Shown in pieces: positions 7,260 to 14,710 of a stretch of 15,997 nucleotides of DNA. Numbering within the stretch: position 1 is the first letter of the stretch; every line of letters starts with the position of its first letter. Source of the DNA: Flavobacterium psychrophilum (lineage in GTDB: Bacteria > Bacteroidota > Bacteroidia > Flavobacteriales > Flavobacteriaceae); contig CAMDQL010000039.1 of NCBI GenBank assembly GCA_945905915.1, forward strand, positions 1-15,997. Reading direction: 5' to 3'. A model generated the notes under the pieces. It saw nothing but the letters and a program-made list of their open reading frames with translations. It was not told the origin of the DNA and ran no database searches. Both the position numbers and the translations under genes were made by a program.

Positions 7260-7286
7260 AAAATAATAAAAAACTATTAACTATCT

Positions 7287-9905
7287 TTAAAATTGTTGTC
7301 CAATGATAAAGTGCGTTTGCCAACCACTTTTTATGGTTTGCCCTGGAATAGCATCAAACCCATGTGCAAAATCAATTCCTAACAATCCAAATGCAGGCAT
7401 AAAAACACGTATTCCAAGACCTGCAGATCGTTGTAATTTAAATGGATTGTACTCTTTAAATTTATCAAATGCAGCACCCGCCTCCAAAAAACTCAAGGCA
7501 TATATAGATGCCGATTGATTTAAGGTAATTGGGTAACGTAATTCAAAAGAGAATTTATTGTATACAGTACCACCATCTTGTGACGATAAAGAGTTATTTG
7601 GATAACCTCTCAATTGGATAACCTCTCTTCCATCAAGAGCAAAATTAGCTAATCCATCTCCTCCAAGGAAAAAACGTTCAAACGGAACTAAACCTCTATC
7701 ATTATTATATGCTCCCATATATCCAAATTCTCCTAATGAACGAAGCACTAATTTATCATATAATCGAGTGTACCAATCTGCCTTGAATTTAATTTTATAA
7801 TATTCTAACCAGTTGTATTTTTTCTGATCTACTTTTGCTGGATCTGCGACTGCATCAGCTGGGTCTGCAACAGGGTAGCCTTCGCTGTTCAAATAAGATC
7901 CTGCTGGGTAGTTACTTCCATCGGGTGCAAAACCATCAGCAGTGGCTCTTTTTTTGTATTCAGCTAAATTTCCCAAATTTTTATAATCAATACCATTAAA
8001 TAATGAATATGGTAATGTAAATTTTCCTGAAATACTAAACTCTGAACCTTGTGTTGGATATATTGGATTAACAGCTTTACTATTTCTAGTCAGTCCAATT
8101 GTATATGCTAAATTTCTAGATGCTCCATCTCCAAAAGTAAATAACCCAGTATTGTAATTATTTAAATCATAATATTGTAAAGATACGGCCTGCGACAATA
8201 CAAAGTAATCGTCAGGAACTGTCAAACGTTTTGCAATTCCAACCGATAACGATGTGATATTAAAACTTTGGCTGCGGTTGACATCTCTAGTTCTAAAATC
8301 CATTAAAAATTGTTTACTGTAAGATAATGAAGTTGAAAAGCTTATAGGTTTTTTACCTCCAAACCATGGTTCTGAAAAGGATAAACTATACGTTTGAAAA
8401 AACGAACTTCCTTGTAAACGCAACGACATTTTTTGTCCGTCACCCATTGGTAAAGGTTTATATGCCGATTTTTTAAACATATTTCGTGCCGAGAAATTAT
8501 TAAAAGATAAACCTAGCGTACCAATAAAACCGCCGCCACCATAACCTCCTTGAAGTTCTATTTGACTGGCACCTTTTTCAACTACATTATATTCAATATC
8601 AACCGTTCCAGCTTGTGGATCTACATTTTTAAAATCGGGTTTAATTGCTTCAGGATCAAAGAAACCTAATTGTCCGATTTCTCGAATAGAACGAATCAAA
8701 TCTTCCTTACTATATTTTTGTCCAGGTTTTGTTCTTAATTCTCTGTAAATCACATGATCATTTGTTTTGTCATTTCCAACAACCGTAATTTTATTAAAGT
8801 AGGCAATTGGGCCTTCTGTAATTCTGATTTCAAAATCAATAGTGTCGTTTACCGTTCTTACTTCAACCGGGTTAATGTTTGAAAATAAATAACCGTTATT
8901 TTGATAAAGATTGGTTATATCTTCACCGTCTGGCTTAGATTGGTCAGCAATTCTTTTTTGTAGAATTGTTCCATTGTAAACATCTCCTTTTCTTATACCT
9001 AATAATGAATTTAATTGGCGATCAGTATAAATGGTGTTTCCTAAATATCGAATATCTCCGAAATAATATTTTTGTCCTTCTTCTAATTTTACTTTAATAC
9101 CAATCGTATTTGTAGCTTTGTCATATGCAACAGAGTCAGATATAATTCTAGCATCTCGGTATCCTTTTTCTTTATATTTGTCAATTACGGCAACTAAATC
9201 TTCTTTATATTTTTCTTTTATATATTTAGATTTTTTGAAAATACGAATAGGATTGCGTTGTTTGGTGTTTTTAAATGTCTTTTTAAGTGAAGCATCACTC
9301 ATTTTTGAATTTCCATCAAAATCAATTATTTTTACTTTGACCTTTTCGCCTTTATCAATATTGACAACCATTTTAACATCTGAAAAAGCAGAATCCTGTA
9401 CCGTATTAATTACTACTTTTGAGTTGTAGTATCCATCTTTTTTGTATTTATTTTCAATATAGTTTTTGGTAGTTGTAAGTAAGTTTTCGTTTACAATTTT
9501 GCCTTTTTTAAGATCAGTTTCTTTTATTATTTCTTCGACTTTACCTTTTTTTACGCTTTGAATTTTTACATCACCAAGTTTAGGAAGTTCATTAATGTTC
9601 AATTCTAAAAAGATGCTGTCGCCTTCAATTTTATTCACATAAAAGTTAACATCCGAAAATAATCCTAATTTCCATAATTTTTTTATAGCGGCACTAATGT
9701 CTTCTCCTGGAACCATTAAAGACTGACCTTTTTCTAATCCTGTAAAAGTAGTTACTGTTTGTGCGTTGTAGCTAATTTTTCCGGTGATATCAATTTTAGC
9801 TAATATATATTCTTTTCCGTTTTCAAGTTTAGTTTCTTGAGCAAAAAGGGAGCTGCTATTTAATAAAATAAAAATTGAAAGTAATTGTAATCCTTTTTTA
9901 AACAT
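7287..9905 (-). CDS. bamA: BamA, outer-membrane protein assembly factor
   Basis: BamA is the essential Omp85-family pore that folds and inserts beta-barrel proteins into the outer membrane. The 872-residue product has a signal peptide (MFKKGLQLLS to SLFA, cleavage near 22). Five POTRA domains follow, at roughly 33-107, 110-186, 189-277, 280-365 and 368-443. The 16-stranded barrel starts near 447, where ELQGGYGGGGFIG begins. The Omp85 signature LRGYPN (765-770) and a C-terminal aromatic residue (GQQF) are present. The frame stays open 46 codons upstream, but that part lies inside uppS. ATG 9905 starts the signal peptide and overlaps the uppS stop by 8 nt, suggesting translational coupling. The OmpH/Skp pair follows. 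Confidence 0.97.
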   Translation of the reverse strand: MFKKGLQLLSIFILLNSSSLFAQETKLENGKEYILAKIDITGKISYNAQTVTTFTGLEKGQSLMVPGEDISAAIKKLWKLGLFSDVNFYVNKIEGDSIFLELNINELPKLGDVKIQSVKKGKVEEIIKETDLKKGKIVNENLLTTTKNYIENKYKKDGYYNSKVVINTVQDSAFSDVKMVVNIDKGEKVKVKIIDFDGNSKMSDASLKKTFKNTKQRNPIRIFKKSKYIKEKYKEDLVAVIDKYKEKGYRDARIISDSVAYDKATNTIGIKVKLEEGQKYYFGDIRYLGNTIYTDRQLNSLLGIRKGDVYNGTILQKRIADQSKPDGEDITNLYQNNGYLFSNINPVEVRTVNDTIDFEIRITEGPIAYFNKITVVGNDKTNDHVIYRELRTKPGQKYSKEDLIRSIREIGQLGFFDPEAIKPDFKNVDPQAGTVDIEYNVVEKGASQIELQGGYGGGGFIGTLGLSFNNFSARNMFKKSAYKPLPMGDGQKMSLRLQGSSFFQTYSLSFSEPWFGGKKPISFSTSLSYSKQFLMDFRTRDVNRSQSFNITSLSVGIAKRLTVPDDYFVLSQAVSLQYYDLNNYNTGLFTFGDGASRNLAYTIGLTRNSKAVNPIYPTQGSEFSISGKFTLPYSLFNGIDYKNLGNLAEYKKRATADGFAPDGSNYPAGSYLNSEGYPVADPADAVADPAKVDQKKYNWLEYYKIKFKADWYTRLYDKLVLRSLGEFGYMGAYNNDRGLVPFERFFLGGDGLANFALDGREVIQLRGYPNNSLSSQDGGTVYNKFSFELRYPITLNQSASIYALSFLEAGAAFDKFKEYNPFKLQRSAGLGIRVFMPAFGLLGIDFAHGFDAIPGQTIKSGWQTHFIIGQQF
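7837..7871 (-). repeat. Imperfect 21-bp duplication in a BamA barrel loop
   Basis: Two 14-nt blocks (7837-7850 and 7858-7871) match at 12 of 14 positions and are offset by exactly 21 bp. They encode VADPADAVADPAK at about residues 679-691. The sequence is polar and Pro/Ala/Asp-rich between predicted barrel strands, so it most likely lies in an extended loop. Confidence 0.65.
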
Positions 9906-10653
9906 TTTTTTCGGGTATAATTTGTTCGCTTGTTTTTCCAAATCGGCGTTCTCTATTTTGATAACTAATAATTGCTTCATATAAATGGTCTTCTGAAAAA
10001 TCGGGCCAAAGCACATCGGTAAAATAAAACTCGGCATATGCAATTTGCCATAATAGGAAATTACTTATTCTATGTTCGCCGCTTGTTCGTATTACCAAAT
10101 CTACATCGGGTAAATTGTGTGTGTAAAGATGCTGATTAATAATTGATTCGTCAATAGCCTCTTCAGAAATTATATTATTTTTAACTTTATTGCTAATTTT
10201 TTTAACAGCTTGAATAAGCTCTTCTCTAGCCCCATAACTAAGTGCTAAAGTAAGCGTCATTCTAGTGTTTTCAGCTGTTTTTTGAATTACTTCTTCTAAT
10301 TCTTTTTGAACACCAGCAGGTAAATTTGTTAAATTCCCGATGGCGTTTAATTTTATATTATTTGATTGTAATGTTTTGATTTCTTTCTTTAAGGATGAAA
10401 TTAATAAGTTCATTAAGGTTTCAACTTCTATTTTTGGTCGGTTCCAATTCTCAGTTGAAAAGGCATAGAGCGTTAAATTTTTGATTCCTAATTTGGCACA
10501 ACTTTCAACAGTAACGCGCACTGATTTAGTGCCATTTTCATGACCTATTGCACGAAGTAACCCTTTTTGTTTTGCCCATCTTCCATTTCCATCCATAATG
10601 ATGGCTACGTGATTTGGCAGGATTGCTGTATTTATTTCTTGTACTTTTTCCAT
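9898..10653 (-). CDS. uppS: Isoprenyl transferase (undecaprenyl diphosphate synthase)
   Basis: UppS adds isopentenyl units in cis to farnesyl diphosphate to make the C55 lipid carrier for peptidoglycan and surface polysaccharides. The 251-residue product shows the cis-prenyltransferase motifs: HVAIIMDGNGRWAKQKG (15-31, with the catalytic Asp21), LYAFSTENWNRP (62-73), ALSYGAREEL (137-146), and DLVIRTSGEHRISNFLLWQ (185-203) with AYAEFYF after it. Another in-frame ATG at 10686 would add 11 residues and overlap the upstream gene by 32 nt. ATG 10653 lies one base after that gene's stop and is preferred. The 3' end overlaps bamA by 8 nt. Confidence 0.96.
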   Translation of the reverse strand: MEKVQEINTAILPNHVAIIMDGNGRWAKQKGLLRAIGHENGTKSVRVTVESCAKLGIKNLTLYAFSTENWNRPKIEVETLMNLLISSLKKEIKTLQSNNIKLNAIGNLTNLPAGVQKELEEVIQKTAENTRMTLTLALSYGAREELIQAVKKISNKVKNNIISEEAIDESIINQHLYTHNLPDVDLVIRTSGEHRISNFLLWQIAYAEFYFTDVLWPDFSEDHLYEAIISYQNRERRFGKTSEQIIPEKNV

Positions 10654-10654
10654 A

Positions 10655-11338
10655 TTATTCTGCGCAAAAGCAAGGATTTTGTCCAAATGTATACGTAAGT
10701 GTTAACCCAGAAAACACATACCAATCATTACTATTTAAATTTCCAAAACGAAGGTTGTCAAAATTATTATTATTTGGATTACTACCGTCTAAATTATCTG
10801 TAAAAGTATATCTTGCGCCTACTTCGGCTCCAATAACAAAATTACTGAAAAATCTAGCTTTAACACCTATAACCATTGGTAATGCAAAGGCACTACTTTG
10901 ATAATCTAAATAACTTTCTTTACCTGCAATAAAAATTTCATCATATATGAAATAATTCAATCCACTTAAAACATAAGGAGTTATTTTCTTTTTGTTATCG
11001 TGTAAATCAAAATCCATAAAATTGAATTCTAACCCTAGAGAAAACTCTTTCACCTTATTTTCAAAAGTATTTTCTCTTAATTTTCTGCTTGGCACCTCAC
11101 TATCAACATCATTTGCTCTTAAATTTCCTTGATAATAAGAAAACCGCCAAGCATGCCGTGGACTTCTATTCCATTTATATACAATTCCAAAAGCAGGCTC
11201 ATTTGGAGCAACATAATCAGTAGGGCCTACATCTCCAATATAATTAATTCCACCAGCAAAAACGCCTATTTCATGAATTTGAGCAAAGGTGTTTAAGGTG
11301 CAGAAAATCAAGCTTATGTAAATAAAAATACGTTTCAT
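10655..11338 (-). CDS. DUF6089-family outer-membrane-type protein
   Basis: This 227-residue protein has a signal peptide (1-19, ending NTFAQ). The mature start IHEIGVFAGGINYIGDVGP and the alternating strands (GIVYKWNRSPRHAWRFSYYQG, FSLGLEFNFMDFDL, YVFSGLTLTYTFG) suggest a small beta-barrel or outer-membrane-associated beta protein. I recognise it as the Bacteroidota DUF6089 family, whose function is not established. It ends NPCFCAE, with two close cysteines. The gene lies one base upstream of uppS, which overlaps bamA, so it is very probably co-translated with cell-envelope genes. A role in envelope assembly is inference from context only. Confidence 0.85.
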   Translation of the reverse strand: MKRIFIYISLIFCTLNTFAQIHEIGVFAGGINYIGDVGPTDYVAPNEPAFGIVYKWNRSPRHAWRFSYYQGNLRANDVDSEVPSRKLRENTFENKVKEFSLGLEFNFMDFDLHDNKKKITPYVLSGLNYFIYDEIFIAGKESYLDYQSSAFALPMVIGVKARFFSNFVIGAEVGARYTFTDNLDGSNPNNNNFDNLRFGNLNSNDWYVFSGLTLTYTFGQNPCFCAE

Positions 11339-11354
11339 TTTTTCAAATAGTTTG

Positions 11355-11362
11355 CAAATATA
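11355..11362 (-). promoter_or_regulatory. Candidate -7 element for the DUF6089-uppS-bamA unit
   Basis: The minus strand reads TATATTTG, matching TAnnTTTG, and ends 16 bp before the DUF6089 ATG at 11338. It lies in the 120-bp gap after nadK (11339-11458), the longest break in this part of the minus-strand block and a natural place for a promoter. No TTG sits at the ideal upstream spacing. Confidence 0.4.
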
Positions 11363-11458
11363 ACAATATTGACTACTTAACCCTATTTTATGGGATTTTT
11401 TTGTTATATCTTGTTCAGTAATAAAACGCTAAAAAAATAAAAATGATATAGGAAAGTT

Positions 11459-12343
11459 TTAATTTCTTTTATCTGCCCCCCAAAGTAATTTTTTTCTAAT
11501 GGTGGCTAAAAATGTTTCTTCTTTAAATTCAATGATTGATAGCGAAAAAGGGGCTTTTTTAATATAAACAGTGGTGTCTATATTAACAGAGGCAATTCGC
11601 GAGTCTAAAGAAATTAAAAATTGTTCTTCTCGTCCTGATACTTTTAGAGTAATTTCAGTATCGTCAGTAATTACAAGTGGTCGTGCATTTAAATTATGTG
11701 GTGCCATTGGCGTAACTACAAAACTTGCTACTTCAGGTGTTAATACCGGTCCGCCACAACTTAAAGAATAGCCAGTTGATCCGGTAGGAGTTGAAATTAT
11801 AAGCCCATCCGCCCAATAAGAAGTGAGGTATTCATCATTTAATGAAGTTTCAATGGTAATCATCGAAGTGGTGTCTTTTCGGGCAACCGATACTTCATTT
11901 AATGCAAAATCTAAATCATTGAAATTTTCATATTCAGGACTTGTTCTTATGCTAACTAAGCTTCTTTTGGAAATGATATACTCTTTTTGAATTACTTTTT
12001 GCAAGAGCGCTTCAATATTTTCATACTGCACTGTTGCTAAAAATCCCAATCTCCCAGCATTAATGCCGATAATTGGTATGTTTTTATCGCGAATAAATGT
12101 TGCTGCTTTCAAAATGGTTCCATCGCCACCAATGCTTATTAAAGCATCGAAATCTGAATCAAGTTCGGCATAATTAGAAAAACTTGCAAAAGAGTTTATT
12201 ACGATATTTTTTTCTTGAAGAATTGATAAAAAGGAATGTTCAAATGCTATTGAAATTTCATTTTTTTCTAAAAACGCAACAACTTTAGTTACAATTTCAG
12301 CGGTATTGTTTTGATAATATTGTCCAAAAATTGCTATTTTCAT
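11459..12343 (-). CDS. nadK: NAD kinase
   Basis: NadK phosphorylates NAD to NADP in the cytoplasm. The 294-residue product has the family motifs: SIGGDGTILKAATF (70-83, GGDGT with catalytic Asp74), GINAGRLGFLATV (93-105), ALNEVSVARKDTTSMI (147-162), and the glycine-rich DGLIISTPTGSTGYSLSCGG (179-198) followed by the PMAPHNLNARPLV segment (212-224). Length is normal. It starts 9 bp after the CBS-domain gene, so the two are likely one transcript. It has no direct biochemical link to the downstream envelope genes; the 120-bp gap after it suggests a separate unit. Confidence 0.97.
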   Translation of the reverse strand: MKIAIFGQYYQNNTAEIVTKVVAFLEKNEISIAFEHSFLSILQEKNIVINSFASFSNYAELDSDFDALISIGGDGTILKAATFIRDKNIPIIGINAGRLGFLATVQYENIEALLQKVIQKEYIISKRSLVSIRTSPEYENFNDLDFALNEVSVARKDTTSMITIETSLNDEYLTSYWADGLIISTPTGSTGYSLSCGGPVLTPEVASFVVTPMAPHNLNARPLVITDDTEITLKVSGREEQFLISLDSRIASVNIDTTVYIKKAPFSLSIIEFKEETFLATIRKKLLWGADKRN

Positions 12344-12352
12344 AAGACTAAC

Positions 12353-13012
12353 TTAAATATTAAGATATTTATCTAAATAATCTGAACGTTCTTTTAGACT
12401 ATTTAAATAGGAGTCTTCCTGATGTTCAGAAATTATTTCATAATCATACCTTCTAAAGGTTTGAATGATTTCGTTTAAACCACTTTGGCTAATTTTTACA
12501 GTAATTTCTACTTTATTATTAGCTACATTGGATATAAATAAGCCAAGAATTTTAGCATTATTACTTTCAATAATTTGGGCTACTTGACTCATTGAAAAGG
12601 TATTCAATTCCTTTTCAATGATTAATATTCCACCTTCTTCTTTTAAAAATGGGGTTTCATGTAAAAATCGAATCACATCCTCTAATTCATAATAGCCAAT
12701 ATAGTTGTTCTTTTCATCTAATACGGGAAGAATATTGGCATCATTTTTAGCAAAAACTTCCAATACATCTAACCAAATCATGCTTGAGCGCACAAAAAAG
12801 CGCTCGAAGTGAAAACGACTATCATTAATTAACGCTTCTGATTTTGAAAATTCTACTGTTTCTTTAGTTATACATCCTATATAAATACCTTCTTCAGTAA
12901 CTGGAAAATGAGAATATGAAAAATCTTCAAAAAGATCCTGTGCTTCCATAATAGAATCACTGTGCTTTAATGGTTTTATTTCGGTGTTAATATAACTTTT
13001 TAGGCTATTCAT
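12353..13012 (-). CDS. CBS-domain protein with ACT-like C-terminus
   Basis: This 219-residue soluble protein has two CBS motifs (about 9-60 and 68-122), seen in IKPLKHSDSIMEAQDLFEDF, HFPVTEEGIYIGCIT, and ANILPVLDEKNNYIGYYEL. A betaalphabeta region at about 127-195 (GGILIIEKELNTFSMSQVAQ to RRYDYEII) resembles an ACT domain, as in AcuB-like proteins. CBS pairs bind adenosyl nucleotides and ACT domains bind small ligands, so a regulatory or sensor role is plausible, but the target is unknown. The frame extends to 13114, overlapping the start of pdxJ on the other strand; ATG 13012 gives a family-like N-terminus. nadK follows after 9 bp. Confidence 0.88.
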   Translation of the reverse strand: MNSLKSYINTEIKPLKHSDSIMEAQDLFEDFSYSHFPVTEEGIYIGCITKETVEFSKSEALINDSRFHFERFFVRSSMIWLDVLEVFAKNDANILPVLDEKNNYIGYYELEDVIRFLHETPFLKEEGGILIIEKELNTFSMSQVAQIIESNNAKILGLFISNVANNKVEITVKISQSGLNEIIQTFRRYDYEIISEHQEDSYLNSLKERSDYLDKYLNI

Positions 13013-13080
13013 ATATAAAAATGTGAAATGAAACCGCAAAATAATCAAAAAATACGATATGATACCTAATTTATACTTTG

Positions 13081-13088
13081 TATTTTTG
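13081..13088 (+). promoter_or_regulatory. Candidate -7 element for pdxJ
   Basis: TATTTTTG matches TAnnTTTG and ends 19 bp before the pdxJ ATG, in the 95-bp divergent gap between the CBS-domain gene and pdxJ (13013-13107). There is no TTG at the correct spacing. The divergent gap must contain promoters in both directions; I could not find an equally good box for the CBS gene. Confidence 0.35.
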
Positions 13089-13107
13089 CTAAAATTAAAT
13101 AGCAACC

Positions 13108-13821
13108 ATGACAAAGCTTTCTGTAAATATTAATAAAATTGCAACATTGCGCAATGCTAGAGGGGGAAATGTGCCCGATTTATTAAAAGTTGCTAAAGAT
13201 ATTCAGCAGTTTGGAGCACACGGAATTACCATTCATCCAAGACCAGACGAAAGACATATCCGCTATCAAGATGCACGAGATTTAAAAACCGTAGTTTATA
13301 CCGAATACAATATTGAAGGCAATCCGCAACACAACTTTATTGATTTGGTTTTAGAATGTAAACCCACTCAAGTAACTCTAGTTCCAGACGCTATTGGGGC
13401 ATTAACTTCCAATGCAGGTTGGGATACTCTAAAACATCAATCCTATTTAATGGAAGTCATTCAAGAATTTCAGCGAAATGGTATAAGAACTTCTATTTTT
13501 GTTGATCCCAATGAAAAAATGATTGAAGGAGCAAAAGCAACTGGAACTGAACGAATTGAATTGTACACCGAAAGTTTTGCACACGATTATGGACTTGGTA
13601 ATTTTGCCGGAATTGAACCGTTTATCAAAGCGGCTCATAGAGCTAATGAATTACAATTAGGTATTAATGCGGGGCATGATTTAAGTCTTGATAACATAAA
13701 ATTCTTCAAAGAAAATATACCTAATTTATTAGAAGTTTCTATTGGGCATGCCTTAATTTCAGAGTCCTTATACTTAGGACTAGAAAATGTAGTAAACATG
13801 TATTTGCAAAAATTAAAATAA
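13108..13821 (+). CDS. pdxJ: Pyridoxine 5'-phosphate synthase
   Basis: PdxJ condenses 1-deoxy-D-xylulose 5-phosphate with 3-amino-2-oxopropyl phosphate to form pyridoxine 5'-phosphate, the ring-closing step of DXP-dependent vitamin B6 synthesis. The 237-residue product has LSVNINKIATLRNARGG at the N-terminus, GITIHPRPDERHIRYQD (39-55) with H43, then E70, VTLVPD (89-94), GINAGHDLSLDN (185-196) with H190, and EVSIGHALI (209-217). H43, E70 and H190 correspond to the catalytic triad of the E. coli enzyme. Length is typical. The stop codon directly abuts the start of the following hydrolase gene. No other B6 gene is nearby. Confidence 0.97.
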   Translation: MTKLSVNINKIATLRNARGGNVPDLLKVAKDIQQFGAHGITIHPRPDERHIRYQDARDLKTVVYTEYNIEGNPQHNFIDLVLECKPTQVTLVPDAIGALTSNAGWDTLKHQSYLMEVIQEFQRNGIRTSIFVDPNEKMIEGAKATGTERIELYTESFAHDYGLGNFAGIEPFIKAAHRANELQLGINAGHDLSLDNIKFFKENIPNLLEVSIGHALISESLYLGLENVVNMYLQKLK

Positions 13822-14586
13822 ATGACATTACATTCAAGAATTGAAGGGGAAGGAATTCCAATGATCATACTTCATGGCTTTTTAGGAATGTCTGACAACT
13901 GGAAATCGTTAGCAACGCAATTTGCTTCAGCAGGTTTTCAAGTCCACGCATTAGATTTGAGAAATCACGGAAAAAGTTTTCATTCCGAGGAATTTAATTA
14001 TGAAGTAATGGTCGAAGATGTAAAGAATTACATTCAAGCACATCAACTCACAAAAAGTGTTGTTTTAGGACATTCAATGGGCGGAAAAGTAGCAATGTTA
14101 CTCGCAACAACGTATCCAGATTTAGTTTCCAAATTAATTATTGCTGATATTGGTCCCAAATATTACGCACCGCACCATCAAACTATTTTAGCAGGTTTAA
14201 ATGTGGTTGATTTTTCTAAAAATCCAACTAGAAGTGATGTTGAACAAATTGTATCAACTTTTATTTCCGATTTTGGTACGCGCCAATTTTTATTAAAAAA
14301 TTTGTATTGGAAAACGCCCGAACAACTTGCTTTCCGATTTAATTTACAAGTTTTTAATGATAAAATTGAAACGATAGGTACGGCATTGCCTTTTGAAAAC
14401 AAATTTGATGGTCCAACTCTTTTTTTAAGAGGCTCTAAATCAGATTATATTTTGGATGCCGATTTTGAAACTATTTATCATCATTTTCCTAATGCCATTA
14501 TAGATACAATATCCAATGCAGGACATTGGTTACATGCCGAAAACCCAATAGATTTTGAAATAAATGTGATGAGATTTTTAAAATAA
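13822..14586 (+). CDS. Alpha/beta-fold hydrolase (YbfF-like esterase)
   Basis: This 254-residue cytoplasmic protein has the alpha/beta-hydrolase layout: HGFLGMSDNW (18-27, oxyanion-hole region), LDLRNHGKS (45-52), the nucleophile elbow GHSMGG (83-88, Ser85), probable acid Asp208 in RGSKSDYI, and His235 in NAGHWLHAENP. The pattern is closest to the YbfF-type esterases. Substrate is unknown; the MenH-like and epoxide-hydrolase-like branches look similar by eye. The ATG follows the pdxJ TAA with no gap, so the two are surely co-transcribed, but no metabolic link to B6 is evident. A palindromic terminator follows 6 bp after the stop. Confidence 0.9.
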   Translation: MTLHSRIEGEGIPMIILHGFLGMSDNWKSLATQFASAGFQVHALDLRNHGKSFHSEEFNYEVMVEDVKNYIQAHQLTKSVVLGHSMGGKVAMLLATTYPDLVSKLIIADIGPKYYAPHHQTILAGLNVVDFSKNPTRSDVEQIVSTFISDFGTRQFLLKNLYWKTPEQLAFRFNLQVFNDKIETIGTALPFENKFDGPTLFLRGSKSDYILDADFETIYHHFPNAIIDTISNAGHWLHAENPIDFEINVMRFLK

Positions 14587-14592
14587 AAATGC

Positions 14593-14620
14593 AAAAAAAT
14601 TATGCATGCATAATTTTTTT
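14593..14620 (+). terminator. Perfect 28-bp palindrome, terminator of the pdxJ-hydrolase unit
   Basis: Fourteen bases on each side of the 14606/14607 centre are exactly complementary: seven A, then TTATGCA and its complement, then seven T. As RNA this gives a hairpin with a U-tract right after the hydrolase stop, so termination is the simplest reading. The stem is A/T-rich and its symmetry is equal on both strands. Confidence 0.65.
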
Positions 14621-14631
14621 AGTTAAAAAAA

Positions 14632-14661
14632 TTGTAAAATTCATATTTTGTCTTAATTTTG
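14632..14661 (+). promoter_or_regulatory. Promoter of the OmpP1/FadL-type gene
   Basis: TTG at 14632-14634, a 19-bp spacer and TAATTTTG at 14654-14661 fit the Bacteroidota sigma-A consensus TTG-N17-23-TAnnTTTG in both elements and in spacing. This is the only complete match I found upstream of a gene here. Transcription should start near 14667, giving a leader of about 40 nt before ATG 14711. Confidence 0.65.
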
Positions 14662-14710
14662 AACTATTGATTTTTATAAATTCAGAAAAAAACTAACACT
14701 AATTTACATT

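Noticed and set aside
9118..9429. 103-codon plus-strand frame inside bamA
   Set aside because: It is antisense to the well-supported POTRA region, with no recognisable domain and no plausible promoter.
9906..10043. 46-codon upstream extension of bamA
   Set aside because: It is wholly inside uppS and would place the signal peptide internally; ATG 9905 starts a clean signal peptide.
11371..11400. CCC/GGG hairpin followed by T7 on the plus strand
   Set aside because: Only three G-C pairs with a bulge, and the T-tract is on the plus strand where no gene ends; not a credible terminator for nadK.
13013..13114. 34-codon upstream extension of the CBS-domain gene, which looks hydrophobic
   Set aside because: It covers the divergent promoter gap and the first codons of pdxJ; the apparent membrane segment is translated A/T-rich intergenic DNA.
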